Shown here one piece after another: positions 1-12,577 of a stretch of DNA of 64,000 nucleotides (its first letter is position 1; every line of letters starts with the position of its first letter). This DNA is from Locusta migratoria (taxonomy: Eukaryota; Arthropoda; Insecta; Orthoptera; Acrididae). The translations under genes were made by a program, and so were the position numbers. The notes beneath the pieces were generated by a model. It saw nothing but the letters and a program-made list of their open reading frames with translations. It did not search any database and was not told the origin of the DNA. The DNA is taken from contig CM048744.1 of NCBI GenBank assembly GCA_026315105.1, positions 841,164,094 to 841,228,093 of the forward strand, written 5' to 3'.

Positions 1-133
1 GTGAAAGGAAAATAGAAAATCAAAACCTTTTCTATCCTCATGCCCAGAAATCAGAGACATCCTGCCAAAGATCCTTCCCACTACTCCTAAAGTGGTGTTC
101 TGTTGCCCTCCCAACCTCTACAATATCCTAGTT
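1..133 (+). mobile_element. Penelope-like element, left piece (RT to GIY-YIG linker)
   Basis: This stretch aligns by eye with 27178-27296 of the longer PLE copy further on: both carry cccagaaat, gagacatcctgcc and ctcctaaagtggtgttc in the same order. It is the region between the reverse transcriptase and the GIY-YIG endonuclease. The element enters from the left edge, so its RT lies outside the window. It is cut at 133 by the inverted-repeat transposon and resumes at 2534. Confidence 0.8.
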
Positions 134-2533
134 GGGTCAATCCATATGAAGTGGTACAGGGATGGTTGCTTGACCATTTTTAAATATTTTAATTTTTTTA
201 TGTGTGTTTGCCCTATATTTTAGAAGTTCAAAACATTTTTTTAAAGTAATTTATCTTGCATCTTTATTGAATGGTGGCCATTTTTATTTCTCGGCTTGCG
301 CCGATTTTTCAGTCTGGAGACATTAGCGAAAATTTTAATATCTCTGCACTGGGTTAAGATACAACATTGCAATTGACATGATTGTTTTTAGAAAAGTGTC
401 CTCTACAACATTGTATAGTACACAAAATACCCTAAATTCAAAACTAACCAGTCAAAATGACCTCCAAAATTTGGAATCCAAATTTTCTAAAATCCACTTT
501 TTAGGCCCAAAAATAACATACAAGGAGTCTATTGTTTTCCTGTAGTTAGATATCATGCACTACTAGCCTCATATACAGCAAGAACACTTACAAATGTTTC
601 CTTAATTTTTTATGAATTTTTGAAATTTGAAAATTTTCATTTTTTGTAAAGTTATCTCGGATGGGACTGAATATAAAAATATGATTTTTGCACAGTTTGT
701 ATACCTATATGATATCAATGTACTATAAAAATTTCAACCTTGATATCTGAGTGTGAACAAAGATACGAATTTTTGAAAATGAGGAAATAATTCATATGAC
801 ACTACAACAGTTATTATGACTGTTGCCTATTTAAATGGTTTATTGTTTCATTGTAATAAAATTTAATTGTGAGACAGTGTTAACTAAATATATTAAACAA
901 TATTCATTTAGTTTATTTATTTTTAATAATACAACATTAAACAACAGGATCTTTCGGTTATGTTCTATTGTAATAAAAATGCCCATTTACGTTTAGGTTT
1001 ATTGACAATAAAGAATTACATTATTGCTGGGTGTGGCATTGTACAAGTACATTACTGTTGGATGTGGTACTGTTGCAGTCAGTCTGTTCTGAAACCTCTG
1101 TTAGAGTGGATGTACATACTTCATCGAGAGTGTAGAATGTGTTATGTGCTTTGTTTTTGTGTGTAATTTGTAATTAATTTTGAGAGATTAACTGGAATGC
1201 AATAACATGGATGAACAGTGCTCTGTTGGACAGATAACAAGTGAAGTGTGTCACAAAACAGTTTATGGTTCAGTTACAAAAAACTTGAAAAAATGCTATG
1301 TAACATCAGAAACGGAAATTTATGAGGATCATTGTGTCAGTAAAATTACATCTCACTCTTTAACGTTGAATGACATAGTATGTATGATGGACAGTGGTGG
1401 CCTGCCAAGGTTGAAACAATAAGTTTGGAAAACAATGGCATTTTTCTGCATTTTTACCACCCTGCTGGCCCAAGAACATCATTCAAGAAATCTAATAGTG
1501 ACAAAGTTTGGATACCAATGAAAAATGTTTTAAGGAAACTTTCAGTGCTTGAACTTACCACAGCAACTGGGTGGTCTTATTCTACATCACAGAAGCTGTC
1601 AGAAGAAATAGGTGTTCTTAACATTCACCACCAGGTTCAGGAATAGTCGCATCTCGAAGGATTTAATTTCTCAATTAATTTATTTTAAATACCGTATGTC
1701 AAAATAACATAAATGTTAATTTCAGTGATGTTTCCACTTTCTGTATATAATTCAGTACCTTGCTTCAATAATAATTGATTATATTCCACCAATATCACAC
1801 ATGAATAGATAACAGCCATAAGATCAGTTGTATAGTAATGTGAATTGTTTCCTCATTTTCAAAAATTCATATCTTTGTTCACACTCAGATATCAATGTTG
1901 AAATTTTTACAGTACATTGCTATCATATAGGTGTACAAACTGTGCAAAATCATATTTTTATATTCAGTCCCATCCGAGATAACTAGCCTCAAACTTTACA
2001 AAAAATGAAAATTTTCAAATTTCAAAAATTCATAAAAAATTAAGGAAACATTTTTAAGTGTTCTTGCTTTATATGAGGGTAGTAGTGTATGATATCTAAC
2101 TACAGGAAAAAAATAGACTCTCATAAGTCACTCCTTGTATGTTATTATTGGTCCTAAAAAGTGGATTTTTGAAAATTTGGATACCAAATTTTGGAGGTCA
2201 TTTTGACTGGTTATTTTTGAATTTAGGGTATTTTTTGTAATAGACAATGTTGTAGAGGACACTTTTCTAAAAACAATCATGTCAATTGCAATGTTGTAGC
2301 TTAACCCAGTGCAGAGATATTCAAATTTTCGCTAATGTCTCCAGACTGAAAAATCGGTGCGCGCTGACAAATAAAAATAGCTGCCATTCAGTAAAGGTGC
2401 AAGATAAATTACTTTAAAAAACTGTTTTGAACTTCTCAAATATAGGGCAATCACATATAAAAAAATTAAAATATTTAAAAATGGTCAAGCAACCAACTTG
2501 ATTTTTATTGTACCACTTCATTTGGATTGACCC
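134..2533. mobile_element. 2.4-kb DNA transposon with ~690-bp terminal inverted repeats
   Basis: The two ends are near-perfect inverted repeats, roughly 134-811 and 1830-2533, starting gggtcaatcc and ending ggattgaccc. A 4-bp AGTT sits on both sides (130-133 and 2534-2537). The uninterrupted PLE copy at 27.3 kb has the site only once, so the insertion is precise. The arms differ by substitutions and small indels; the right arm has an extra ~14 bp near its tip. The ~1-kb middle holds broken coding sequence and no transposase I recognise. It looks like a foldback-type, non-autonomous copy. The superfamily is undecided: the 4-bp duplication and gggtcaat tip did not point me to one family. Confidence 0.85.
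1207..1646 (+). pseudogene. Unassigned ORF fragment inside the inverted-repeat transposon
   Basis: Two overlapping reading frames, 1207-1422 and 1380-1646, appear to be one coding region broken by a frameshift near 1375. The second frame contains YDGQWWPAKV, then FHFYHPAGP-like and KVWIPMKNVL segments. This resembles the small SH3/Tudor-like fold ('YDGxWWxGxV ... MHPxGP ... WVP') seen near the C-terminus of uncharacterised transposon-associated proteins. That family assignment is from memory and tentative. No DDE transposase core, zinc finger or THAP motif is visible, so this is probably the tail of a longer protein kept in a deletion derivative. Confidence 0.5.
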
Positions 2534-3067
2534 AGTTCATCCTTATGCCACCCTGAAACCCAACTCACTGCCACAGGAATCATATCTTTGTGGAAGACAC
2601 CGCTGCAAGAACTGCCCAACCCACCTACCTAGACTCCCTACCCAGTCCTGTTACAGGCTTTTCCTACCCTATCAGAGGCTGGGACACCTGTGAAAGCAGC
2701 CATGTAATTTACCAACTGTGCTGCAATAACTGTGCAGCTTTCTATATTGGTATGACCACTAACCAGTTGTGCATTAGCATGAATGGCCACCACCAAACTA
2801 TGGCAAAAAACAAGGTGGGCCATCCTGTGGCTCAGCATGCAGCGGAGCACATGCTTGATTTCAATGGCTGCTTCACAAACTGGCCCATCTGGATCCTCCC
2901 ATCCACCACCAGCTTTTCGGAACTGCACAGTTATCGCTACAATACATTCTCCTTTTCCAAAATCATCCAGGCCTCAACCTACGATAACTTTCCTTTTTTC
3001 CCCATACCTTACAGTTCCTACCTCTCTATCCCAAACCTCACCTATTTTGAGAGGTGTGTGAATGTGC

Positions 3068-3129
<62 letters not shown>

Positions 3130-3575
3130 GTGTGTGCGGTCTTGTGTATTTGCAGTGTGCACGCATTTTATTTTATTTATTAATTATTTTTTAATGTATA
3201 TTTATTTTATTTTATTTTTCTCCTCTTACCCGCCTCCCTACTCCATTCCTAAGCTGCATCTCGTAATTCCCATCAAACCCATCCCCATCACCGTGACATA
3301 ACCTTCCTATCCCCTTTCCCCTCCCGTCCCCAATTCACTCGCCGCAGAGCGTGATTTGAAGTGCGGCAGCTGGAGGTGATGGTTGTAGGACTGTGTTGTG
3401 TGCCTGTGCATTTGTGTGACTGTTCTAAGGCCAAGGCCAATAGCTGAAAGTATTGTATGTTTGTGTCTTTTGTATGTGCCTGTCGCAGCTTGTCACTACG
3501 TCTTTGCGGTGAGTTGTAAACTGTCCTTACTATATTATTAATTCCAACCTGGATTTTCCATTATTATATGATTTC
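2534..3575 (+). mobile_element. Penelope-like element, GIY-YIG end and 3' tail
   Basis: This continues the PLE interrupted at 133. The frame at about 2657-2950 encodes a GIY-YIG endonuclease: VIYQLCC, FYIGMTTNQL, a conserved N/G/H segment (MNGHHQT), then the AQHAAEHM and WILPSTTSFSEL blocks shared with the copies at 17.8 and 27.5 kb. A stop and frame changes leave it non-functional. A GT microsatellite (3071-3137) and a pyrimidine-rich stretch follow. The tail ends in gtctttgcggtgagttgt and ttttccattattat, the same 3' end as the copy ending at 28.3 kb, so the microsatellite belongs to the element. Confidence 0.85.
3071..3137. repeat. (GT)n microsatellite in PLE 3' region
   Basis: About 65 bp of almost pure GT with two GC interruptions. 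A shorter GT run sits at the same place in the PLE copies at 13.4, 27.8 and 52.9 kb. Confidence 0.95.
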
Positions 3576-5080
3576 ATTTTTATTTTTAATGTATTCCCTT
3601 TGTGGCTCCTTATAGAGCCTGTCAGTTTGTTGTACCATATCAGGCCATTTATATATGGGCTATGGTCTGTTGTTTGTAGTTTGGTTCGTTGTCTATAATA
3701 CCAGTCCTTGTTTCTTGTATTATGAATATATCTGAGCATTTGGTTGCTTTATTTTGCTGTGCCATAAAAATGTAATTAATTTATAAAGATATAATCAGTT
3801 GATGGTCACGTATTTTGTTATACAAATATTTCTCTGTATAAGTCTCTATATCCAATTCCATTGATAATTCTTACTGACCTTTTCTGCAGGATTAGTATTC
3901 TGTCAATGTGTATACCTGCAGCACAGCCCCATATTTCTATTCCTTAATTCATGTGAGGAAATATTGTCCCATAATAAAGTGTTTTTAATATCTTATTTAA
4001 GACATTTTTTGACAGTTGGCTAATTAGATGTAGTGCACTACTGATTTTATTACATATACAATTTATGTGGTTAACCCAGTGAAAATTTGTGTCTAGGTAG
4101 ATACCTAGAAATCTACAGTCTTCTGTGTCTACTGCTGCTGCTTCAATTCCACTTATATTACGGACACTCATTTTGATTGTTTGTGCAAGTAAAAATGGCA
4201 TTAACTGATTTGCTAATGTCGACCTTTAAACCTTGATCCTGAAAGTAACTTTTTTTTCCTAGCCCTTCTGTTGCAACCATATTTAATTCATTAGTTTGCT
4301 TGCCAACAAGTAATAGTGAGGTATCATCTGCATATGCCACTAACTAGGATCTGCGAGGCGGCTCTATTTCATTTATATACACTAGAAAAAAAAAGTGCCT
4401 AAAAATGAGTCCTGGAGTACACCTTGTGTGACTGTTTCACATCTGGATTGGCTGTTTGCAACCTGATAATTGATTTTGTAGGTCAACTTTGTACACTGTT
4501 TACAGTTAATGAAGTATGTTGTCAGCATTTGAATAGATGTCATATTTAGGTTGTATGACTCAAATTTGCTTAAAAGTAACTCGTGGTTTACAGAATCAAA
4601 AGCTTTAGTGAGGTCTAGAAATAGACCTACTGTTTACATTCCTTGATCAAGGTCATTATACACTTCATGGATAAACTCCGTAATTGCTGTGACAGTGCTG
4701 CAATTCTTTCGGAAGCCATACTGAGTCTCTGTCAGTACCGTAAGTTATTTTTTGAGAAATGGTCACTAAGTTGTGTTAGCAGCTCCATTTCAAATACTTT
4801 GCTTAAGACTGGTATTAACAATGTAGGCCTTAAGATAAAAAAAAATTTCTGTAGAACCTTTTTTATGTACTGGTTTCACTGTGCCCCGTTTCAATATATC
4901 TGGTAAGGTGTGTTCTCTTATACTACAGTTAATGAGATGTGTTATTACTTTATCTAATTCTTTACTACATTTTTTAGTTACAACATTGCTCAAACCATCC
5001 CAACCTGTTTATGATCCTGCCTATTTCTTTTCCTGTCACTTCTTTGAATTCAATGGGGCACTGATTTTTCTGATTACTTG
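3530..5080 (-). mobile_element. Non-LTR retrotransposon (LINE) remnant, RT domain
   Basis: On the minus strand, broken frames carry reverse transcriptase pieces in order. The RT N-terminal part is at 4790-4993 (KRGTVKPVHKKG). The palm motif MAYADDTSLLL is at about 4310-4340, with both catalytic Asp intact. Downstream is a FLGIYLDTNFHW block (3944-4201), then a C-terminal piece at 3530-3739. Stops and frameshifts separate every block. No endonuclease is seen, so this is a 5'-truncated, inactive copy. The YADD and 'LGIxLD' layout fits Jockey/CR1/BS-type LINEs; I cannot place the clade. Confidence 0.8.
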
Positions 5081-5185
5081 CATTATTTGTGGGGAACATG
5101 GAATGGAAAAATTACTTTATCAGTGCTTCATATGCAAATATTGGCTACTTTCAGGTTGCATCTTCTGGCTGGTACAAAATGTTAT

Positions 5186-5600
5186 TCCTTATTCATCATC
5201 ATCCTCAGTTCCACTTATCCAGCTCCTGCAGGGTTGGGGCATTTACAGCCCTTCTCCACTTTTCTCTATCCTTCCACAATTCCTTTTCTAACACTTTGGC
5301 CTAGTCCAGTTTCCTCCTTCTTGCACTCTTCTTTGTTGAATCAATCCACCTTGTTCTAGGCTCCCCCCTCATACTCTTTCCTTTAAACTGCATCTCCACC
5401 ATCTGTTTTAGTATTCTTTCCTCCTCAGTCCTCTTAGTTTATTTCTATCAATTCTCTCATTTGTTTCTCAGTCTGTCTTTCATTGTCTCCCCTATCATAC
5501 TTCTTAGGTATTTCGTTTCACTGGCTTGGAGTCTTCTCTCCTCCCTGCTTGTCATTTTCTGGATTCAAATTCTTTATTCATCCAGAAAATCTTTACAGAT
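5186..5600 (-). mobile_element. 3' end of a second LINE
   Basis: Read on the minus strand, this gives the C-terminus typical of insect LINEs that end in a GxPRTRWID-like segment, a KLWKDREKWR-like block and a final LQELDKWN plus stop near 5200. It finishes in a short GAT repeat (the tcatcatcatc at 5188-5199), as the LINE at 31.45 kb does. No RT palm is present, so only the 3' ~0.4 kb survives. Confidence 0.65.
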
Positions 5601-5626
5601 TATGGGATGTTGCATGTTACACTTAT

Positions 5627-5628
<2 letters not shown>

Positions 5629-5672
<44 letters not shown>
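5629..5672. repeat. (AC)n microsatellite
   Basis: About 44 bp of uninterrupted AC between two antisense LINE fragments. Confidence 0.97.
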
Positions 5673-5674
<2 letters not shown>

Positions 5675-5807
5675 ACATACACTGAAATTACATGTAACAC
5701 CAAAATGCTTTTTACTAGTGCAAAAGGTTAATTCCATTTGGTTGTGGTTTAGGAGCAGTAGTTATTTTTACACACTCTTGATTCAAGTTTATTGTACTTC
5801 ATGTGAT

Positions 5808-7075
5808 CTAGAAATTCTGCCACAGAATAGAAGCCCTTAGGGATTTACAAAATAGTGAAAATGGAGGACTAAGTTTTATTTTCTGTGAAAGACTATTGTG
5901 TATTTGTGTAGCACGATTTTTAGTGGAGGATTTGAAGGTTGCTGTCCTTACTGACTGAAAATAAAAATGTTCTTTTTGTCTAGTGTCATGGTCATGTACA
6001 CTCAGATTTTTGTTTAACTCTGTTATATTTTTCCTTGCATGTTTGCAAGTTTCTAGGATAAAGACACAGTGGAGTGGGAGGATTGAAGATTTACAGAAGA
6101 AAGACCTGCAGGAATCTGTTTGTCGTGCATGAAGCATTGCTCTAATAGCTCTTTTTTGAGTCAGGAATATGACTGAGCTCGAACTGTGGGAAAACTTGCT
6201 CTGTGTGCAAGTAGACGTAGGCTGTAGCGTACCTTCTTCAGTGTGCATTTGTTTTTGTTATGTGTGTGTGCCATTTAAAATCATGTTTAAGCCAAATGCC
6301 TAAAAATTTTGTTTTTCTAGTGATGGTGTAATATCACTGGAGTTTATTATCACTGAGGAGCTGAAAGCTTCTCCCTTTACACAGAAATATATAAATGTTG
6401 TTTTGAGGTGTTTATTATTAATTTATTTCCTTCAGACCAATTATTTAGCTGATCTATAACTTTGTTTATGTTTGTTTGTAGTTCTCCAGGGGTTTTCCTT
6501 GTGAGGAGGAGGCTGGTGTCATCTGCAAATAATGTATTTATAAGAGAGTCAATACTTAGATGTAGGTCATTTATGTACAGAAGGAAAAGGATAGGCCCTA
6601 GTATGGATCCTTGGGGTACTCCACTTGTAATTTCACCAGTGTATCTGAAAAACAAGTTCATGGGTTATCATCACTTTCTTTGTCCGATTTTTTAGGTATG
6701 AAGAGAACCATTCTAGACGTGTGCCTCTAATGCCATACTTTTGACATTTTTCTAACAGGATTTTGTGGTCTACGTAGATCTAGTAAAATGCCAGTAGCCT
6801 TTTGTTATTATCAACTGCTTCTAGAGAATTTCGTAAAAAATTGTATATGACACTGGTTGTAGATTTATTTTTTCCAAAAGCTGAGCTTCAGATAGAATTT
6901 CATTCTTGTCCAGGAACTCCATTAATCTGTTGTAGGCCTACATAATTCTCTCAGTTAGTTTTCCAAAAGCTGATAATAGAGAAACTGGTCTATAGTTTTC
7001 TATGTTTGATTTGTCACCTTTTTATAGATAGGGATCACTTTGGATCTCAGCTACAAAAATCAGTAATTACTTATT
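5808..7075 (-). mobile_element. Non-LTR retrotransposon (LINE) remnant, RT to C-terminus
   Basis: Minus-strand blocks in order: NYRPVSLLSAFGKL near 7000, where the RT domain begins; ITSGVPQGSILGPILFLLY with FADDTSLLL (6377-6661), with both palm Asp present; and a C-terminal block KRAIRAML...CRSFF...ILPL (5808-6248). At least three frame breaks separate them. No endonuclease is found upstream. The KRAIRAM/ILPL tail matches the one in the LINE at 43.9 kb, so both belong to a related group. Confidence 0.85.
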
Positions 7076-7519
7076 AATGTAATAAATTTTTATTTTGAAT
7101 AATCCTTCAATTTTCTTTTACAGTGTGGGAATCTATATTGTATTTTTCATTTTCCTCCTTTGAATTATTATTATTATTAATATAATAAATGAAATTGTTT
7201 CTCTGCATAAAGTTTCACTCTGTTGGTTTCTAACTTTAGCTTTATGTTGAATCTTAAAATATCTTCATTTAACTGTTTTGGACAAAATAATAATTGTTTT
7301 CTCATCTTTCATAAGCTCAATTTTATTTTTGCTTTTCTTCTTTGGTGTTGAAAAATGAGTTTTCGCATTCATTACTCAGTAGCCTTATACTATTAATGTT
7401 TCTGTATCATACAAATTCTACACATTTGATTGAAGGAAGGAATAAGATTCAGTATAATGTCCTGTCGACATTATGGTCATTAGAGATGGAACAGATTATC
7501 AGATATTTTTTGACAGGGA
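7076..7519. other. No recognised feature
   Basis: AT-rich intronic DNA with only short chance ORFs. A polypyrimidine/AG string (ttttcttttacag) occurs near 7110 but opens no coding frame. Confidence 0.6.
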
Positions 7520-7680
7520 TGGACAGAGAACCTGGCCATGCCCTAATAAAGAATTGATTCTGGCATTTTGCCTGGAATGATTTATGGAAATCATGGAAAA
7601 CTTTGGATGGCCAGAGGCAGGTTTGATCTGCCATCTTCCTGAATGTGGGTCTAGTACGCAATTGAAATATTAGAAATAGA
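7520..7680 (-). mobile_element. Degenerate tRNA-derived SINE
   Basis: The stretch ccctaataaagaattgat, then ggaatgatttatggaaatca, then ggccagaggcaggtttgat matches a SINE family I know to be abundant in orthopteran genomes. The tRNA-like end lies at the right and reads on the minus strand, where the pol III B-box position is degraded. No clear target duplication was found. Confidence 0.6.
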
Positions 7681-8109
7681 GTGCCATTCATCCAGCAGGC
7701 AGCACCACCAAGAGCACAAAGAAGTTAAGTACCAGCGAGCTATTTTTGTTTACTTGTCTGCTCTGCAGTTTTAATTCTTTGTGTTAATTGCTTCTTTTTA
7801 TATTCAGTAGGCCCAATGTATCTTGTTTTTTCTTTTTCTTTCTTTCTTTCTTTTTTCTCCCAAATTTAAGTAGTTTCATAGCTCTATGTTGCGCAGCATA
7901 TACCACAACAGTCATTTGTTTTGTTACATTAGTGTAGTCAGTCCCAGTCTACTGCTTGCTGCTGCCTGTATGACACCTCAAATGCACTAAGTTATGTAGT
8001 TTAACTTTTCTGTGTATTTTCTTAGCAGTTAATTCATAAAATTTTGGTTGTGTTTTTGTCTTAAAAAGCTTTATTCTTACATAGTGTTACATATTGTTCT
8101 GTAGATGTT
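7681..8109. other. No recognised feature
   Basis: AT-rich sequence with a T-rich patch near 7830-7855; no coding or repeat signature that I recognise. Confidence 0.6.
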
Positions 8110-11100
8110 AATATGTTGGTTTGAACAGTGGAGGACTGTTTATCACAGCTGAGTCATCTGTCAGTCATCGGTAGTGAAGCACTAGTGTATTAGCAAATTG
8201 AAGTATTTAGCTACTTTACTCATTTTCACCCTTTAGGTATTTCAGTAGCAGTGGTAGGATGGATAGGGCGTGTGCGGACGAAGGAGCTGTTGGCCACTGT
8301 TCGCAAACAGCTTGATGTGCTTTTGGGCAAGGTCATCTCTGCTGCTACGGAACCTTCACATGTAGCCTATCACATGCCGTTGATCCTTCCTCACTGCATA
8401 GTAAGGGAGGGGTACCGTGTTCGTGTTGCTCGGGTTGGAGGGCCAATTGGAGGCTGGCATCTCTCATTCATCCTGTGAGTGGATGGGTGACCAGTCCTTC
8501 AGCAGGATCCAAGAAAGCACACGACGGGAGGGTTCATTTGGTGATTGCGAATTCCAATGTTAGAATTATTTTGGAGCCCCTTAGACAGCATTGAGATCTA
8601 GGACGAATTCTGATGTAAAATTGGTATGCCTACTAGGGTCCTCATCTGCGATGTGGAGTTATCCTTGCTGGTGGCTATTGAGCCTATGGGTTGCAGTCTT
8701 CTATGAGTTGTTGCTCACCCTGCTGCAGTCTCCTGTAAGTCTCCTGGCACTAATGACTCTTGTTGCTTGGGATTTGAGGGCAACTTGAGATTGTGCAGAT
8801 GGCTGGCACAATTGGTGAAGACTCCTGGGTTTGTGTGCTGGGTGTAAGCAGAGGTGTCAATCTTTAGCACTGTTTCTGGAGTGGATCGGAGTCCTTTGCT
8901 TTGGAGACGAGTGAAGGGTCTCAGCCAAAGGCTTTGTCCATTCTGTGACAGTTATAGCTGCAGATTTCTGGACCTGAATTAGTGGGTGTGGAATTGTAGG
9001 GTTCCCCTTGATAGACCAGAGGTGCATTACACAAAGGCAGCAGATACTTCGGCAGCACAGTACCTGTGGAGTGCACATGTAGTTTTTTTAGGGTTGGTGA
9101 TAGTTCTAATGGACACTTGTCAGTCGATATGCAGACAGTGAAATCAGGCTGCATTCAGGACTTTTTGACTCTCAAAATAATTGCATTAAATTTGTTGTGC
9201 TCAAATAATTCTGAGAATTGGCTGAATTTCAACACAGAAAACTTTGAAATATTTAGCAAATAGTGTAATTTATATCGCAAAGATAAATCGGACACAATTG
9301 GATGGGGTGCATTTATTCTAGTCAACAAGAATATTGAGAATATTGTTTCTACTGAGTTTGAAGTTGAGAGTAACTGTGAAGTTATCTGGACGTGTATAAC
9401 AGGTATAGGCAAAATGAAGTTAATGATTGGGTGTTTTTACCATCCCCCAGATTCCACTGTCACAGTGTGGAGTCATTCAAAGAAAGTTTATGCCCAGTAG
9501 TGCAAAGTACTCGGACCATGCATTACTAGTTTGGAGTGACTAAAATCTGCCGAGTATAGACTGGAGTGTCTATGGTTTCACTACATGGGGTAAAGACAAG
9601 CAGTCTTTTGAACTACTGTTGAAAATTTTTCCCAAACACTAAATTATCAGACCACATGCAATGGAAATATTTTAGATATTATAACTACAAACAGGGTAGA
9701 CTTTGTCAATCATGTCACTGTATAGACACAGGCTAGTGATGATGATGTTGTCATAGCGACAATGGTCACAATGTTAATAAATCAGTCAAGGAGGCTAGGA
9801 GAGTGTTTATCCTAGAAAGAGCAGATAAGCTATTGGTGACACCCCACTTAAGGAATGAGTGGACATTGTTAGGTTCTGATACGGTAGATGTAGAGGAATT
9901 CTGGGCAAAATTGAATGCATTGTAAATAAATTTCTGGAGAATAATGTGCTGAAAAAGTGGATTAAGGATGGGAGAGACCTACTGTGGTTTAATAATGATA
10001 TTTGTAAACTGCTGAGAAAGCAAAGGCAGTTGCACTTTCGGTTCAAGAAAGGTCAAGCAAATCAAATCAACAAAATTTAGTTGAGATTTACGTATCTATA
10101 AAAATATCGATGCATGAAGCATACAATAACTACCACCCTGATACCTGAACAAAATATCGTGCTGAGAACCTGAGAAAATTCTGGGCCCATGTAAAATCAG
10201 TAAGCAGATCAAGGCCTCTATCCAATCAATCGTTGATCATTCAGGGTTGGTGATAGAAAACAGCAAAATGAAGGCTAAAGTGTGAAATTTAACTTCGCAG
10301 GAGGAACATGCAAACAAACCTTCATTTGATGATCGCTCTAACACCCAAGTGGAGGACATAGTAATAGGCATAGCTGATTTTGAGAAACGCTGAGAGAGTT
10401 GAAAAGAAACAAGTAGATGTAAATGTAGAAGTTGCCAGATCCAGATGGGTTATCAGTTTGACGTCTCTGAAGCATTGGCCCCTTACTTAGTTTGCATGTA
10501 TCGTAAATCTTTGATGCAGCACAAAGTTCCAAGTGACTGGAGAAAGGTGCAGGTGATTTCCATGTCTAAGAAAGGCAAAAGAACGGATCCACCTAATTAC
10601 AGACCAATATCCCTAACATCAGTTTGCTGTAGAGTTTTTGAACGTATTCTCAGTTCTAATATCTTGATATGGAAAAGCTTCTGTTCATGCATCAGTATGG
10701 ATTTAGGAAGCATCTATTGTATAAAACTTAGCTTGCCCCTTTTCTCACATGACATCTTGCAAGCTATGGATGAAGGGCAACAGGCAGACTGCATATTTCT
10801 CGATTATTGAAAGGTGTTTGACACTTATCACACTGCAAGCTGCTAATGAAGGTACGAGCATGTGAAATAGGTTTGCAAAGGTGTCATCATTGAATGACTG
10901 TAGTAGGATGCAAGATGACTTCGACCAATTTTCTAGGTGGCTCTATAATATGAAAAAATATAAAGTGGTGCAGATGAGTAGGAAATACAATGCTGTGATG
11001 TTTGAATACAGCATTGGTAGTGTGATGCTTGACACAGTAAAATAAATTAAATATCTAGATGTATAGCTGCAAAGGGATATGATATGGAACAAGCATCTAA

Positions 11101-11215
11101 GGACAGTCATGGGGAAGGTGTATGGGTATCTTTAGTTTATTGGGAGAATTTTCGAAAGATGTGATTCGTCTGTAAAGGAGACCACTTATGGAACACTTGG
11201 AGTATGTATGTAAAT
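8110..11215 (+). mobile_element. Decayed near-full-length LINE (ORF1, endonuclease, RT)
   Basis: This is the longest sense-strand LINE copy. An ORF1-like frame starts at 8251 (75 codons kept). Endonuclease pieces follow at 9160-9760 (IGWGAFILVNKNI, then FYHPPDS). The endonuclease-RT linker is at 9780-10400. The RT N-terminal part is at 10445-10810 (KVPSDWRKVQVI, NYRPISLTSVCCRVFERIL, SHDILQAMDEGQQADC). After 10845 it jumps to the C-terminal part (SVKETTYGTL near 11180), so the RT segment with the catalytic Asp pair is deleted. Stops are frequent. It is the same family as the minus-strand copy at 23.19-25.30 kb. Confidence 0.8.
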
Positions 11216-12540
11216 GTAGAATGTTGGATTCAAATGATTTAACAATATATTGTCATCATCTCATAATTATATCAATTGGAACTTTACTTCTGAGTTCCAG
11301 TTATCCCATCTATTGACTGCATCCTTCCACTTATATAATCTCTTAAGTACTATTATCTCAGATCTCACCACATCATTATATCCAGACAAATATGAAAGTT
11401 TGCAGCTTTAACTGTATGTATAATGTATAATAAATATTCATACTGAATTACTTTCTAGATTAGTAAAATTTTAAATTAAATTACTGTAATACTGGAAAAA
11501 TACTCTTTGTATTTCGGAATTGAAATTCAGCCAAACGTAGCTAAATTATGTGACTTTTTGACTAATTTATAATTCCACTGTCATGCTACAAGGATAAAAA
11601 AGTCTTTGTTACACATAGCAGAATTGGCAACACTGCACACCATGAGCCACTTGACTTTTCACCCAAAATAACCAACTTCTATCTCCTATTTACATCTTTT
11701 TGTTCTGGGGTATATCATTATGGGTTTTAGTTCTAAACATCCTTATTTTCCTATGCATAAACCAGCCAATTACACCAGAATTTTAGCACAAGAAAATTTT
11801 AAAAACACCTCCAGCCTTCAAAAGTTAAAGTAAATAAAATTAATTAATAATTAATTTTCATACACAAGCTCATTATAAGATTCAAACTGCTCCCACTTTG
11901 TAATGGTATCCTGTGAGCTGTACCATGCATTAAAAAATAATGTTTGATCTTAGCACTTTAAATTACTGATTAGTGGAATGCACAATCCAGAATAATAAAA
12001 CATAAAATCTATTACTTATATTGGCTCTCAAAGCAGCATTATGGTCTCGTTGTCTCAGCAAAGATGGCTTGCACCCTATTAGTAAGAATGTTTTTACTAT
12101 ACATTAGTATTTATTTTCTCAAATAAGTTGTCAGCACAGATAATTTGCAAAACTTAATTGGTGATCATCTTAACATAAAGAACAAGCTCATTGGACAGTA
12201 ATCATAACAAAACAGCTGTGTCACCATATGCAACTTGCCTCCACACAACTGGCTCTTGAGTGTTTTGCACAGCTGCTTTTATAAGATTATCAAAAATCAA
12301 ATATACAATCTTTGACATTTTGTACTAAATAATACAAATTCATTCTTATTTAACACATCAAATTGTGGCAGCAATACATTTGACATCAACAGATTTCACA
12401 ACATTATAGTTTGTATTTTGAAGTTAATATTGCAGATAAAAGTTGTAAATGATAGTTTGTAATGATGAATATTGTGATGTGAGTTTACATTATGAAGTAA
12501 GTATTATTGACAAAATTATGAAGTGATATATACAAAACAG
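11216..12540. other. No recognised feature
   Basis: AT-rich, non-coding intronic sequence. I see no long ORF, terminal repeat pair or known element signature. Confidence 0.55.
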
Positions 12541-12577
12541 AAGTGATTTCATAAATAGGGGTCATTAAACCAAACAG
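12541..12577. repeat. 37-bp direct repeat, left copy (possible target duplication)
   Basis: Matches 13605-13641 with three differences in 37 bp (from aagtg to ccaaacag). It lies directly before the PLE fragment. Confidence 0.75.

Noticed and set aside
2638..2928. Minus-strand 96-codon frame opposite the PLE endonuclease
   Set aside because: Shadow of the plus-strand GIY-YIG coding region.
3062..3301. Long Cys-Val-Cys-Val and His-Thr-His-Thr reading frames over GT/CA microsatellites (also near 5.6, 13.4, 43.3, 53.7, 56.1 and 59.6 kb)
   Set aside because: They are translations of simple repeats with no independent coding signal.
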